A DNA stretch of 64,000 nucleotides from Phialocephala subalpina (taxonomy: Eukaryota > Ascomycota > Leotiomycetes > Helotiales > Mollisiaceae): the NCBI GenBank assembly GCA_900073065.1, contig FJOG01000008.1, forward strand, positions 624,985 through 688,984, written 5' to 3'. The notes beneath the pieces are model-generated. The model searched no databases. It saw only the letters and a list, made by a program, of their open reading frames with translations, and had not been told where the DNA came from. The translations under genes and the position numbers were made by a program. Of this stretch, positions 1 to 11,227 are shown piece by piece. The stretch's first letter is position 1. The number at the start of each line of letters is the position of its first letter.

Positions 1-519
1 GGTTGTTGAAGATAATCGGTGGACTTTGCGATTGAACGACGAGGAAAAATTGAAGGTAAGAATAAGGATGAAGAGAACTCCTTGAAGAAAACACCTATCT
101 TACACTGAGGATCTGCAGAGATCTGCGGGTGGTGGAGGCTAGAGAGGGAGGATTAAGCAGGCTTAGCGATGATCTATACTAGATCGATCTTAGATCAATT
201 TTAGATTGGATCGCTTAGTATCGCTTAGTATCGATCCAGATCGATCTAAAATCGATTTAAGACCTCTTTTTTCTTTAATTCTCTAAATAATTTAATATCT
301 ATTAATCATATAATAAAATCTTAAATTACGTGATTATTCTACTTAATTTTACTTCTCTTATAATATCGCTTATAAGAGATTTAGTTTATTTTTTATATCG
401 ATGCGATAATAAGAAGATAAAAGAAACGAGTTTGAGTTTTAGTGAGGCTCGCTTAACTCGGACCTTTGCCTCTTTATATCGAACTCTCGGAAGTACTTCT
501 TATATAAATTTACTATATA

Positions 520-625
520 CTTTGGTACTCGGGGCGTATCTTCCAAAAGACAGGGGTAGTTTTTTGCAGTGTCGCCATATAAAAACCCCTGAAGCTTGGC
601 GGAAGATACGCCCCGAGTACCAAAG
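520..625. repeat. 106 bp MITE-like hairpin element with TA duplication
   Basis: The 27 bases at 518-544 are the exact reverse complement of 601-627. Taking the outermost TA as a target duplication (518-519 and 626-627) leaves a 106 bp element with perfect 25 bp terminal inverted repeats that begin CTTTGGTACTCGGGGCG. The interior also pairs partly (CAGGGGT against ACCCCTG). It has no coding capacity. TA duplication plus short length fits a non-autonomous Tc1/mariner-type MITE. It ends only 5 bp before the TA that flanks the Tc1 element. A structured hairpin of another kind remains possible. Confidence 0.7.
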
Positions 626-632
626 TAAAGTA

Positions 633-1934
633 CAATCGGTTCCAGGGGTTATCCGTTAATTTTACTCTTTTTGGTTAGTGCTTAGGGCCCCGCCCTGCCC
701 CTCTTTCCCCGCCTATATCCTCCTCCCACACACACTTTATACCCTTAAATTATATCAAAATGACACGCGAGATCAAGACCGATCGAAAAGAGACCTCCCC
801 TAAGAAGAGAGGTCAAATTTGGACTCGCTGGCTTAATGGACATAAATATGCCGCAATTTCACGGCTAGAGGATACCCCCTACTCTATAGTGAGGGATATT
901 ATCTAGCGCAAACTAGCTACAGAAGATAATAGCTTCAAATCGAAGCCCCGAAGTGGGCCTACTAAAAAAACCTCCGATCGAGACGATAGAGCACTCCTTT
1001 GACATGCTCTCAATAATCCAAAAGACACTCTTGACGCCCTTGGAACACCGTCTAAATCAACGCATGATCTCTCTCGAAATACGGTCCGCAAAATCCTCAA
1101 AGCATACGGCAAAGCAAAGCGCAAGCCTCGCCGTAAGCCCTACTTGAAGCCTGAACACAAAAGGAAGCGTTTGATTTGGTGTAAATAACAAAAAAAGACC
1201 AAAAGGAACTACCGGAAGATCTGTTGGAGTAATGAGGTCACATTTCATGTGGGAGCAGATGGAAACACTATCTACGTTACTCGAGGGCCCGGGGAAGAGT
1301 TCTTAGAAAAGAACTTAAACCCTAGTTTTAAGAGTGGGAGGACCTTGGTGGGAGTATGGTCTTGTTTTTGTGGGGATGAGATGGGCCCTTTAGTCATCAT
1401 TGAGAAGGGGGGTAGAATGAACGCGCAACGCTATTTGCAGACTATCAAAGAGCATTTTATTCCTTTTTATCGACGGATGGTTAAGAAGTATAGTGAAGGA
1501 GTGGTTATGCAAGAGGATAATGCCCCTTGGCATACTGCTAAAGTAGTGAGAAACTATATGAGGGAACAGGGCATTCCCCTCCTTCAATGGCCCGCCCAAT
1601 CGCCAGATCTCTCTCCCATTGAGAATTTGTGGAAGCAAATTAAGAATATGATCGGCAAGAGGAGGCATAAGATCAAGAATATAGGGATGATGGAGAGAGC
1701 ACTGGAGGAAATTTGGCCTCAAATTAAGCCGGAAACGCTTGAGAAGTTGAACGCTAGTATGGGAAAGAGGATAAACGCTTGTATCAAAAACAAGGGTGGA
1801 ATAACAAAGTATTAGATTAGCTCTCTTTTAGTTCAAGAATGGAAGGAATTGGACTATTGGTTGTGAAGTTATAAGAGTTCAAAGTGGGTAAGACCCCTAG
1901 CACGTGATTCACGGACAACCCCTGGAACCGATTG
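633..1934 (+). mobile_element. Tc1/mariner-type DNA transposon, about 1.3 kb, inactive
   Basis: Terminal inverted repeats start CAATCGGTTCCAGGGGTT at 633 and end with the complementary sequence at 1934. About 25 bp match with one G/A difference, and the repeats are flanked by TA at 631-632 and 1935-1936, the expected target duplication. The length is the usual 1.3 kb of the family. The element carries one transposase frame (760-1815) with three stop codons. It is complete at both ends but cannot encode its own transposase. Confidence 0.88.
760..1815 (+). pseudogene. Tc1/mariner transposase with three in-frame stops
   Basis: From the ATG at 760 to the stop at 1813-1815 one frame of 352 codons is continuous except for stops at 904-906 (TAG), 1000-1002 (TGA) and 1186-1188 (TAA). 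There is no frameshift. The N-terminal part looks like a helix-turn-helix region followed by basic residues (KAKRKPRRKPYLKPEHKRKR). The C-terminal part shows the DDE_3 signature QEDNAPWHTAKVV and the QSPDLSPIENLWKQIK motif, which supplies the second and third acidic residues. All three stops can be explained by a single C-to-T change (from CAG, CGA and CAA), as expected from RIP or deamination; the original codons are inferred. The intact 3' frame from 1249 encodes only the C-terminal catalytic part. Confidence 0.85.
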
Positions 1935-2201
1935 TACATAGCCTTAGATCGATCCAAGATTCGTGGATCATCGCCAAGCCTAGGATCAGGGCCTGAGATC
2001 CGGGCGTGTGTGCATGGTGCCTTTCTTAGTCTAGCTCTAACATGGATCCTAGCTACCACGCATGTAGCCAGAGTCGCAATGTCGATCACTGCCAATAATA
2101 CATAATCTTGTAGGGTAGGTTTTGAAACAAATGACCCAGTTCAATTAGCTTTTAGACACGTCTTACAAGTCAGTGTCTCCCTCTAGCTACCTCACACCCG
2201 A

Positions 2202-4180
2202 CACAACCTCCCATTCTCATCCGGAATCCCACTACCCGTAACACTCACCACATCCCACCCCTCACTCACCACCGCAGTCTTCGTCCAAAACAACTGCCCA
2301 GGATCAACAACCTGCTTAATCCCCAACAACGACCCATACATTCCCTCCCATAAAAACTCTCCTGCCACCCCATTTCCCTTCTATCGCTCCCCCCAAATAA
2401 TTGCCAGCACCAGGACTAGCATCTTTCCACGCCTTCATCCTCTCATCTAGTAACTTTCTGGCATCTCCCCCTGCTTATACTATAGTTGATAGGTTTCCTT
2501 GGGCTGTCCAGCCGATGGTTTGGATGGAATGCATTACTATTTCTCTCCACGCCGGATTTACTGCGCTTTCGGTGTTGGAGGGGTGTAACTTCCCGCCGAT
2601 TTGAAATGAGATGGCGCCGAATCCAGCATCGATACTTCCTTTCCAAGCTTCAAAGGTAGAGTTGAAAAGGGTGGGGTTTGGGGAGAGGAAGTTTGAACGT
2701 GGGAAAAGGCGGGAGCCGAAGAGGCCGGAGTCGCGGCCTAAGGCTTCGAGGGGGAAGGAGGAGGATCATGCTGAGTATAACGTTGGGAAATGTGAATAGG
2801 TGATGTTTGGGTTTATTCCTAGAGCTGAGAGTTCAGAAAGCCAAGGGGCAAGGAGAGTTTAGGTTCGTGCAATAGTGAGGTTTAGCGCGAATGGCGAGAG
2901 TGCGAAAGAAGGTGGTGACCTTGGAGGGGAGGGGAAGACGAAGAAATATCCATACGTCCCTTCGTCTACCAAGGTGGGGAAGTAGGTGAAGTAAGAGTGG
3001 ACGGCGGAGCAGGAAAGTCGCGTCTGTGATGTTGCTTCCTGGGCCACCGAAGGCGAAAGATGTCGTGGTCACGGGCAGAGGCGGATGGGCTTTGATTGTT
3101 ATTGAATTAACAACTCCGAATGTAGATCCGCCTCCGCCGCGAAGGGCCCAGAAGAGAGTGGTGTTGTTGGTTGGAGATGCGGTGATGAATTCGCCGGATG
3201 CGAGGACGAGGTTCAATGACAAATATGGTGTGCTGCAATACCGTAAATCGAAGAAAGAGGGGAATGCCCGCCTCCCTGGATGTAGCCACCCATTACTCCA
3301 ACAGTCTGGAAATCCAATTAGCAGCGTTCATCAAAATCTTTCTTAATGGCCACTTACTTTGCCTTCACCTCCAACAACAGTCGCACCATTCTTCTCAGCG
3401 GCCTTGTAAACCTCTCAAGCCTGCACTCCCGTCCCAGCCTTGAAAGCCGGTCCAGTATAATTACTATCCGCGAACGTAGGCATGAACTCCACATCTTTCA
3501 AATAATGCGTCCAGATGTACAATGATCCCGCTCCAGTGGACTTTCCGGAGAAGTCATGCCCTGTGTTCTTGATCACCAATCTGATGCCGGCGTTCCTAGC
3601 AAAATTGATTCCAGCCTGAATCTGCGCCACTGGAGTTGCATTGATGGAGTACGATGGCAGTCCACCTAATGTACAGGTTCCCTCTGGAAATGGCGCGATG
3701 AAAGGTGGTTCGCAAGTTCGTCCTTGCCAGATTGGTGACATTGGAGATGTTGGATCAACCATGCTATCGAGTGTCAAGTGTTAGTCTTGTATGGCCTCAA
3801 AATGACATGACATACTGCAAAGTGGAGTTTGTCCATTGTGCTGTTATGAATGAGCATTGGTCCGCATTGGAGAGAGGACCTGGATAACATGGACTAGCAA
3901 GTGGAACGGTCTTGATCAATGCTCCATTAGTGGTGCTGTTGAGAAATGCCCATTGCGCATCACTTAGCCATGAAGCGTCTCCAAGGAAATCTTTGCATGT
4001 TGTGTTTGTCGTAGACACATCTCGCGAGGAGTGAAATCTAAGGAGAGATGCGTCCTCTCGAGGATGAAGAGGAAGATCTGATTCTTGAAGCTGAATCTTT
4101 TCAAACTCGAAAGGTCTACCCTATTGACTATGCGGGGTGCTACCAGCAAAATCACCACGAGAAATAAGAATTAACACATT
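2202..4180 (-). pseudogene. Secreted FAD-linked oxidase (BBE-like), broken
   Basis: Reading the minus strand from about 4180, a hydrophobic leader (FLFLVVILLVAP) is followed by NTTCKDFLGDASWLSDAQW, then the FAD-binding_4 core with GGLPSYSINAT, IKNTGHDFSGKSTGAGSL and a GGYIQGGGHSPLSS segment, then ASGEFITAS and LFWALRGGGGSTFGVV. It ends with the BBE C-terminus (LLGIKQVVDPGQLFW). This is the order in secreted berberine-bridge-like oxidases. Lesions are many: a TAA two codons after the probable start, a TAG soon after the leader, a TGA near 3418, frameshifts near 3240, 3020 and 2370, and a TAA near 2480. At least one ordinary intron (GTAAGT to TTCCAG, about 3300-3360) is still visible. Several stops are one C-to-T or G-to-A step from a sense codon. 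The gene is adjacent to the inactivated transposon. Confidence 0.8.
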
Positions 4181-4850
4181 GCGATTACTCTGTTACGAAC
4201 AAATGAGTGTGAACGTCCCACGCTGGTGGGAACTCTCCGGTCGACACTTCATCGACTGAATGCGAGCAGGCCACATATGTAGTCTCCCCATACTACCGCC
4301 AACTCTCAAGAATTCAGGTACCGAGATTGAAGAACAGCACGTTACACCGCATAAAACAATTTCTTCGCCTCGGAGCACGCAGCTCGTAGGTATATTTTGT
4401 GACCCTATAAAAGCAAACAAGCTCACGCTAAGGACATATTAGCCGGCGGACAACCTGAAACAGGAACAAGAAGTGAAGATCAATATAGAAATAAAGTTAA
4501 ATTTTCGATAATTGGGACGCTTTCGACTAGAAAGCTGCTTGCACCGGAATAGCCGAGGGTTTTCGAGGCTGAATTGGACGGGATGCAAGCCAAGGTGACG
4601 AATCGCGAAGTGATAAATCTGGACAAGCATGGGGACCCATATACGAGAGGAAAGAATAAGTATGGTAAGCTGGATATTGGGAGCGAAATCGAGATTCCGA
4701 ACTGTCAACAAGCCTGATGGAGGAAAGAAAAGACAACCGAAGCACAAGTAACCACAACACCACAGAAAAGCATGAAAATGGTAGCCAAAACCCTAGATGT
4801 AATCTACATAGCGATCGTCGACATGACTTCAACATCCAAAACTAGCCATT
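4181..4850. other. Intergenic, no gene seen
   Basis: This lies between the broken oxidase and the 3' end of the NmrA-like gene. Open frames of about 100 codons on the minus strand (4439-4835) overlap each other, have no recognisable domain and probably include the 3' untranslated region of the gene at 4851. Confidence 0.4.
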
Positions 4851-5804
4851 CTAAGCCAACAACTTCTTGAAGTGTGCCTCAATATCCGCATCAGTCCATT
4901 GCGGAACCCCAAGAAGATCGTTGTCGAGCTTCTCGAAGCGAACTCCATATGCCTCGTCGAAGACAGACAGAAAAAGGTATCCATACATCACCTCCGGAGT
5001 GACCTCTCCTTTGGCCAACTTCTCGTCCGAGTTCTTCTTGGCGTCTGCGGTGGTGACAATGACTGGCTCCCACTCCTTCTCTGGTGCAGCCTTCTTGGCG
5101 AGGTCGAGGAGTTGGTTTTGCGAGATAGTTCGGGATTGAATGTAAACTTGTCTGTTCTTTGTCTCGTCAGGGTGGCTGAGAACACCGACGACAGCCCTTC
5201 CGACGGCTAGAAGTGTTGTTGCACTAAAAATCTGGTCGCCTCCGTTGTATAACTCGGGTTTACCTTCTCTCCAATTCAGGAGGAAGCCAACATCAAGCCC
5301 CCAATCGAGGAAACCGCCGTTGACGACGTAGGTGTATGTGATATCCGCGCCAGCAGCGACCTTCTCTTCGATATACTTGCGAGTGGCGACCTTGTGACCG
5401 AAGACTGGTAGTTGGGCGGCGTTGGGGTTGGACAAGTCGGCTCCGAATTCTGAAGGGAGGAAGCGCTTCACGCCAGCGGCGATGGCAGCATCGACGATCA
5501 AGCTTTGACCAAGGATACCTTCGTAACCGACTGCCGAGACGACGACATCTTGACCTTTGAGAGCAAAGGTTAAGGAGTCAATGGAGTTGTAGTCGGCCTT
5601 CACGACTTTGACGGAGGAGGGGAAGGTGGATTTCGATCCTTCACGTGACACGACAGTGACGTTAAATTTGCCAGAGTCGATGATTTCTTTGAAGATGGGA
5701 GCGCCTAGAGCACCGGCAGCCCATTTTATCTGTTAGATAAGGGACATTTGTCTGGAAGAATGTATACTCACTCCGACAACGGCAACGTTCTTGATGGAAG
5801 ACAT
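4851..5804 (-). CDS. NmrA-like / isoflavone reductase family oxidoreductase
   Basis: Two exons (5772-5804 and 4851-5729) joined across a GTGAGT...AACAG intron give about 303 residues. The N-terminus MSSIKNVAVVG with GALGAPIF is a Rossmann nucleotide-binding loop, followed by VTVVSREGS and the AVGYEGILGQ segment. RFLPSEFGADL is the characteristic family motif, and a lysine-bearing helix (FGHKVATRKYIEE) follows. These proteins are NAD(P)H-dependent reductases or redox-sensing regulators, and substrates cannot be predicted from sequence. The chosen acceptor adds three residues (IKW) after the first glycine, so the splice site or this insertion deserves care. The frame is intact and the gene stands alone. 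Confidence 0.88.
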
Positions 5805-6554
5805 GATGATGTAGGCTTCTGCTGAAGATTTTAAAAGTCCGAGCGATTAGAGATATTGTGGATGAGAAGAATTGTTCAAGATGGTTTGAATGAAGTACTG
5901 GAACTGGAGAGATGAGAATAACCCATTTCGAGAACAGCATTTGCTCCTCTATATACTTTTCATGGTTCTCAGAAAAGAACAGAATTCAGCGCAATCCGCA
6001 AGCCAGATCGAACGATGCCGAGATCTGTGAATAATCAAATGTGGGTTCCGTGCCGGGTCATTGCGTCAGAAAGTACTTAGATCGCGATTTATCTGTTGCC
6101 TAGAGTTGTGGGAGAGGGAAAGTCAGCTTAAGGCTGAGAAAGCAGTGCGAGAAATTTGGGGTGTGAATCCAGTCACCGAGGTTGTGCACGAAGGAGCGAA
6201 GCAATGCGAGGGCTTTTGAATGGCGTGTCTGAATCATCTTACTGGGGCGCCTCGAGCCTTAGTCAGCTTCGACGCCAATCCACCGTCATCAAATTTCTTT
6301 CTACGTGATGTGGGATCCGGACGCCCACATCTCGCCGCACAACGGTCAATGCAAGAGCAACAGTCTCCCACCATCGGGATCGTCTGAACTTTTTAGGAGG
6401 GCTTTGTATCCATGCTACTGGATCAGTTTCGCCATTGCGGATTTCGATGACCCTGAACGGCAGGGACAATACGACTCCATCATCCCACAGCGCGTCCCGT
6501 TATACTCAACCGGCTGTCCACGGTACCGAAACACTGAGCCTGATAACCACCGAG
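5805..6554. other. Divergent promoter region
   Basis: About 750 bp separate the start codon of the minus-strand NmrA-like gene from that of the plus-strand zinc-finger gene. It should hold both promoters. An upstream in-frame ATG at 6435 could extend the zinc-finger protein by 40 residues. No other gene was seen. Confidence 0.5.
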
Positions 6555-9500
6555 ATGGAATACCGACAATGGGATTGCAAGCACGCCGGGTGTGGCAAGT
6601 CGTTTGCACGAAAGGAGCATCTGGCGCGTCACGAGAAAAGCCACAACCCTGCAAATCTGCTTCAATGTCCTGTTTGTAAACGACATTTTAACCGAAAGTA
6701 TGTATTTGACCCCCTGGTTCTCCTCTCCTTGCAGTACACTGAAAAGGGTGTAATGGCGACAAACCGTAGTTCTAGAATGTCTAAGACATTTAGAGCCCGA
6801 ATTTGGGAATATAACAATGGAGTGCTTTGGACCGTCGACCTCGAATTCGGTGTTGATACTTCCGTTATACCCTTATTAATTTCCCTGCCCTCTTAGTGCT
6901 TTGGCTTAGTTCTGGATTTGCAGTTTAGGAGCTCTGCTAGAGACAGACAAGTCACTGACACTCGAGTAGCGATAGTCTTCAACGTCATGTCGTCAAACAT
7001 GGTGCCGAGTACAAGCAGGTAGGTCGCAATGGCGGAGTACTACTCCAGTTTCTTGCTCTTTCCCTCTGAAAGTGTCCCGATACTTCTGGGACATTTTCGA
7101 CATTTTAAAATATGAAATAGGAATGCTAAGTGGAGATTGGAATGGCAGAATCCGTCAGGGAGAAGCAAGCGAGCGTGCATTGTGTGCCGAGCCGGGAAAA
7201 CGAAGTGCGATGGTGGCGAGCCTTGCGCAAAGTGTGCCAAAAGGGGAATTGACTGCCAATATGGGCAAGAAGACGGCTCTCAGAGAGATGAATCTCCCAG
7301 CTGGGGTGGGACAACAGAGGTATTAGCACCACCAACCTCGAGCCGTGAAGTTGATGCCCCTCAACCGAGTGAAGAACCCAGGTCAGTCTTTACTTCTCGG
7401 CGCCCTCTTCCATACTGCATCCAGAGTGTAGAGATGCACTCCATGCAAATGTTCCAGGACCGCTAGAACATTCTGAGATTTCTGAAGGGAGTATGCTGAC
7501 TCTGATATCCTAGGTCCGCTCGCGCAGCAGCGAAAACTCCTGGCCTTGTTGACTGGACATTGATTCAGATTCGACCCGACCCTCAGCCCCAGCCTATTCC
7601 CGCGGCGGAGGTGGGGATCCGCCGCGATGAGTCGGAGAAGTATTTGGAGGTTTATTTTGACCAGTTCCATCACCGGTGGTAAGTCGACTTCCGCCTTCAA
7701 TATCCTAGCCTTCCCTGGACTTCTGGATCGTAGTCTTCTTCTACTAGACCTTGCATTGATCGAAGTGCTCCAGCCCAGCCAATCCTGATAACTTCCAGAT
7801 TGGGCTTGGAGATTCAACGCCCTGCGCCTGAACCTGAACACGTCCCGATAATGTCTGAAAGAATTACATTGACTCGATGTTGTATTGCAGGCCTATACTC
7901 CACCGTCCTTCTCACGACGAGGAGGTCAATGAAACTGATCTTTGCAAACTTTCGATGAGGATGATGGGCGCATGGCTGCTAGGAAACGATGAATCTGTTC
8001 AATTTGCCGAGCAGACGCACATTGTGTTGGTTGACCACATAATGTCCCAATTGGTAAGGAACATTTTGCTCTCCCGCTCCGCCCTCCTCCGCCTCGCTGC
8101 TTTATCTCTTCCCTCCCCGCCTCAATGTCAGGGGCAGAAGCTGACGAAAACCAGTGTCAAGTTACTTCGCACGACAGATTCCAACAATCGCTACCCATTT
8201 GGATATGCAATGCCGCCCTACTGAACATTATATTTGTATTGTACTATGGGGTAAGGATTGCCCACCCACCTTGCGGGCGGAGGCTCACACAATATAGCAC
8301 GACCGTGAGATGTCCCGCGCAATAATACTATGGAACATTCTAATGGCCGCTCTCCGGGAAACTGGATTCTTCCACCCTGGGACGGCATGGCCTGACGAGA
8401 AACAAGGATACTTCCTGCCAATGCGTTTGGTGAAGCTGGAACAACGACACAGGTAAGAATTCCCATTCCTCGGTTTCAATCTCCCAGCCTGGCTTGGACA
8501 ATTGAGGAAGCTAGGATGGGCGGAGACACTGCCTCTTGTAGAACCTCCTAATATTAGCCAACGATAGCCTTTCCTTAGGAAAGTGTGCCGAGCAAGTCAG
8601 GCATGGAGAAAGCGCTGATCCTATTCACATACAGTGTCCCAGCTAACACGGAACAAGGCTCGCCTACAATATGTTCAAATTGGATTCGTACATGAGCCTC
8701 CTGCGAAATAAACCGATGACGATATTCCCCGAAGAACTGCACTTCTCGCTGCCTTGTACTTTCTCCTTGTGGAATGCGGACGGACTTCATATCTGGGAGG
8801 AACGCCAGATTCAGGAACCCACATACCGAGACACGAAGTCAATGGCTAGCTTGATCGCAGGCAGCGCTTTAGACACAACACAAGAGGAACCCATGCTCAT
8901 CGAAGACATTCATTTGTGTTTATGCGCAATGCAGTCAGACATCTGGCGGCACTACCATAATCCCGCCCCGCGTGCGAGCTGTGAGTTCGACAATGTCCTC
9001 CGAAGGGATACACTCCGGCGGCAGCTCGACGGACTCAATTCTAGGCTCGACCAAATCCTAGCTCAGAACCTCTCACTCTCGGACCTCGGCTTTGGCCAGG
9101 AAGTGTATCTGCCTTACCGATATTATTATGGCTACGAAGACCATACTCAACCTGGTCGGCAAGAAACTGTTACTACTCGGGTCAAAAGTATCCTTTTCGA
9201 CACCGTTATGCTCTACTTCCTCCTCAGCCTACACTTGGCTGTTGACATTCGAAAGATCGCCCAGATCACCAAAGATCGAAGACCAGACACCATTGAGGAG
9301 CTGTCAGAGGTCCATCGTGTAGCGAGAGTCCAACGCCACACTTCCATGAAGGATTGGGCTGCTACGCCCGCAGCGAGATTTGCATTATGCCAATCTGTCG
9401 ATGTCCTTGTGGCGTATCAGAACTTCAAACGGGGCTCTGGAACCTCAGCCAATGTCCGCACATTAGATCCGATATGTCATGCCGCACTTTCCGTCGGTGC

Positions 9501-9798
9501 TCTCGTTGTCTGGACATTCTGCAAATATTATGATTATGGCTGCGATGTTTGTACCTTGGAGCCTATGCCAGTTGCTGAAATGACAGCGTGGACCATGTCA
9601 GGAAGCCAATTCTCAAAAGAGAAAGAATCTTGGATCGAGATGGGTGAGAGAGGCACGAGTTTTCGACCGCAGCTGCAAGGCATACAGATCTGCCAATGCA
9701 ATACGGAGTTTCTGATGAATCTCTTCCAGGTTTGTCTGCCTAATGGATGGGCACTTGCCGACTCCATTGCACCTGGAATCTTCAAACCCGCAACATGA
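6555..9798 (+). CDS. Transcription factor with two C2H2 fingers plus a Zn2Cys6 domain
   Basis: Eight exons (6555-6697, 6967-7018, 7131-7381, 7514-7678, 7891-8053, 8155-8250, 8298-8452, 8658-9798) join in frame to about 721 residues. In order: a C2H2 finger (CKHAGCGKSFARKEHLARH), a second finger split by intron 1 (CPVCKRHF...SLQRHVVKH), a Zn(II)2Cys6 cluster (CIVCRAGKTKC, then CAKCAKRGIDC), and a middle-homology region starting with RWPILHRPSHD, typical of fungal_trans proteins. Fungal regulators combining both finger types are a known architecture. It should be a nuclear DNA-binding regulator; targets are unknown. Introns 2 and 3 belong to the repeated intron family described separately. Introns 4 and 7 are also unusually long and carry repeat-like sequence. 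Start at 6555 was chosen because it directly precedes the first finger. Confidence 0.85.
7019..7130 (+). repeat. Introner-like element, copy in zinc-finger gene (intron 2)
   Basis: This 112 nt GT-AG intron contains GTGTCCCGATACTTCTGGGA followed by CATT, which can form the same hairpin as the introns of the 2EXR gene. Its 3' end has the shared AATAGGAATGCTAAG branch and acceptor region. Splicing it restores the frame between KHGAEYKQ and the Zn2Cys6 exon. The similarity to the other copies is diverged but covers the hairpin, the A-rich stretch and the 3' end. Confidence 0.55.
7382..7513 (+). repeat. Introner-like element, copy in zinc-finger gene (intron 3)
   Basis: This 132 nt intron has AAATGTTCCAGGACC...CTAGAACATTC, a hairpin matching the family, then a TGAAGGGAGTATGCTGAC branch region and a CTCTGATATCCTAG end that resembles the CTCCGAGATCTTAG end of the copies in the 2EXR gene. 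Removing it joins EEPR to SARAAAKTPG in frame. Confidence 0.55.
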
Positions 9799-11227
9799 AG
9801 ACCTCTTAACTCTCATTATACTGATTGGGGCAACTGGCGAGGTTCCAAGAGTACCAGGAAGCCAGGGGCATTCATCAGAAAATGAGATAAAGACCATGAC
9901 AGCCAAACCAGGACCTCTCAACTTCCATGGGCAACTGCCCCCATTTTCGGTTCTTGGGTCACTTTCAAAGTGGCTCCGATGTCAAGATAATTGCAGTGGT
10001 GCAGTGGCACTGCCTATCGCTCATTCTGCTCATCGACCCGGCAGTCAATCAAAACACTACCTAGTCACGTTGGCCATTGAGACCTCAACTCGAGTCATCG
10101 TTTCTGGAGAGCACACACTGCCAATTATGGAACACCAGCTTTAATGCCTGCCTCTTCGCTGCAGGCTACATTATCGTCGACGTCGGGGGAAGTATCTTGC
10201 CGACATGGAACGCTTTCCGTGGCAGGCGCGATCAAAGCGGTGGCACTTGAACTTGATTCGTTAGGATTCGAGAATCACTTTCGAACAATGTCTCAAGCTA
10301 GCGTTGAAGACAGCAACCTTCCAGACGAATTGCGTACGGCTTGCGAATACGATTGCACATGGCATGAATAGCATTGGGCTCCACTTCCCACATGGCAGCC
10401 AGGGACTTCGCCTGAACTTCCCTTTCATCTCTTCGCGATTGATGCAAACGCGGTGCATCTAAAGTTTTCGATGTAGATCCTCCGAAGTTGGCCCCAATTC
10501 TCTGACCACCGCTAAAGTCAAAATGTTGTTCCAACGTCACAAATCTCGCATCATTTCAACAAGTTTTCAGACGGCTCAAAGATGAACTTGAAAGTTTACT
10601 TACGATCTCAATCAAGGCTGAGAAGTTCCTTCGAAGGGACGGTTCGTCCACTTGGGGCGAGGCCCCTGCATTAGCGGGTTTCGATCTCCAGAGGCACCAA
10701 AAGAAAGTATGGGAGTATCCCTGTTCACACGCAGAGTCATCCGTCAAATGTCTTCTGGTTGGTTGAGGTTGACTTCTGGAAGTAGTGGGGCTATGATCCG
10801 ACTCAGGGTGTTCCAGAAATCTGCTTCCATTGCTGCACATCACGGAAGCCCGTGCTCGCCTCGGAAAGGTCAACCCCAGAGTTGTGTTCACATCGATACA
10901 TAGAAATGTACTCGAGGCCCCGAGAAATATACTCGTGTTCTTCGGATACAAGAGTCTTTGTATCCGGTTTTTATAGTTGGTGGACCCTCGTTTGCGGATT
11001 TTGTATGTGTATTCAAAAGTGATTGTGGGACTTTGGCGGGAATGTCCTCTGTAAGTCTAGAACGGTTTCATGTATCTCTCTTCTTTCGACATGATCAAGT
11101 TTCCAAGTGGTTTGACTGATATTAATGCCAACTTCGAGAACATCAACATCGTCATAAGCACTCACTCATAATATTGAGTTTTTATGTGTCCACATTACCG
11201 GGCGACGGTGGCTAAGCAGATGACTAG
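9799..11227. other. Gene-poor interval
   Basis: This follows the zinc-finger gene. Open frames at 9743-10144, 10144-10371 and 10556-10951 (minus) show no domain and no convincing splice structure. The last 100 bp or so should hold the promoter and possibly a first small exon of the PTH11-like gene. Confidence 0.4.

Larger units (their letters stand above)
159..1981. repeat. Degraded outer inverted repeat enclosing nested transposons
   Basis: The left arm (about 159-193) and the right arm (about 1942-1981, reverse complement) share the pattern AGGCTTrGCGATGATCyA followed, after a small indel, by ATCGATCTwAG. Several of the differences are transitions. The arms flank both the MITE-like hairpin and the Tc1 element, so an older terminal-inverted-repeat element probably received the younger insertions. 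The left interior (about 170-260) is rich in GATC/TAGATC palindromes and holds a 10 bp direct repeat (TCGCTTAGTA twice). No coding sequence for the outer element was recognised. Calling it one element is inference. Confidence 0.5.

Noticed and set aside
330..659. 109-codon open frame at the left end
   Set aside because: It spans the MITE hairpin and the edge of the Tc1 element and has no domain; it is an artefact of the repeat.
4439..4835. Two overlapping minus-strand frames of 102 codons
   Set aside because: Mutually overlapping in different phases just beyond the stop of the NmrA-like gene; most likely 3' untranslated sequence.
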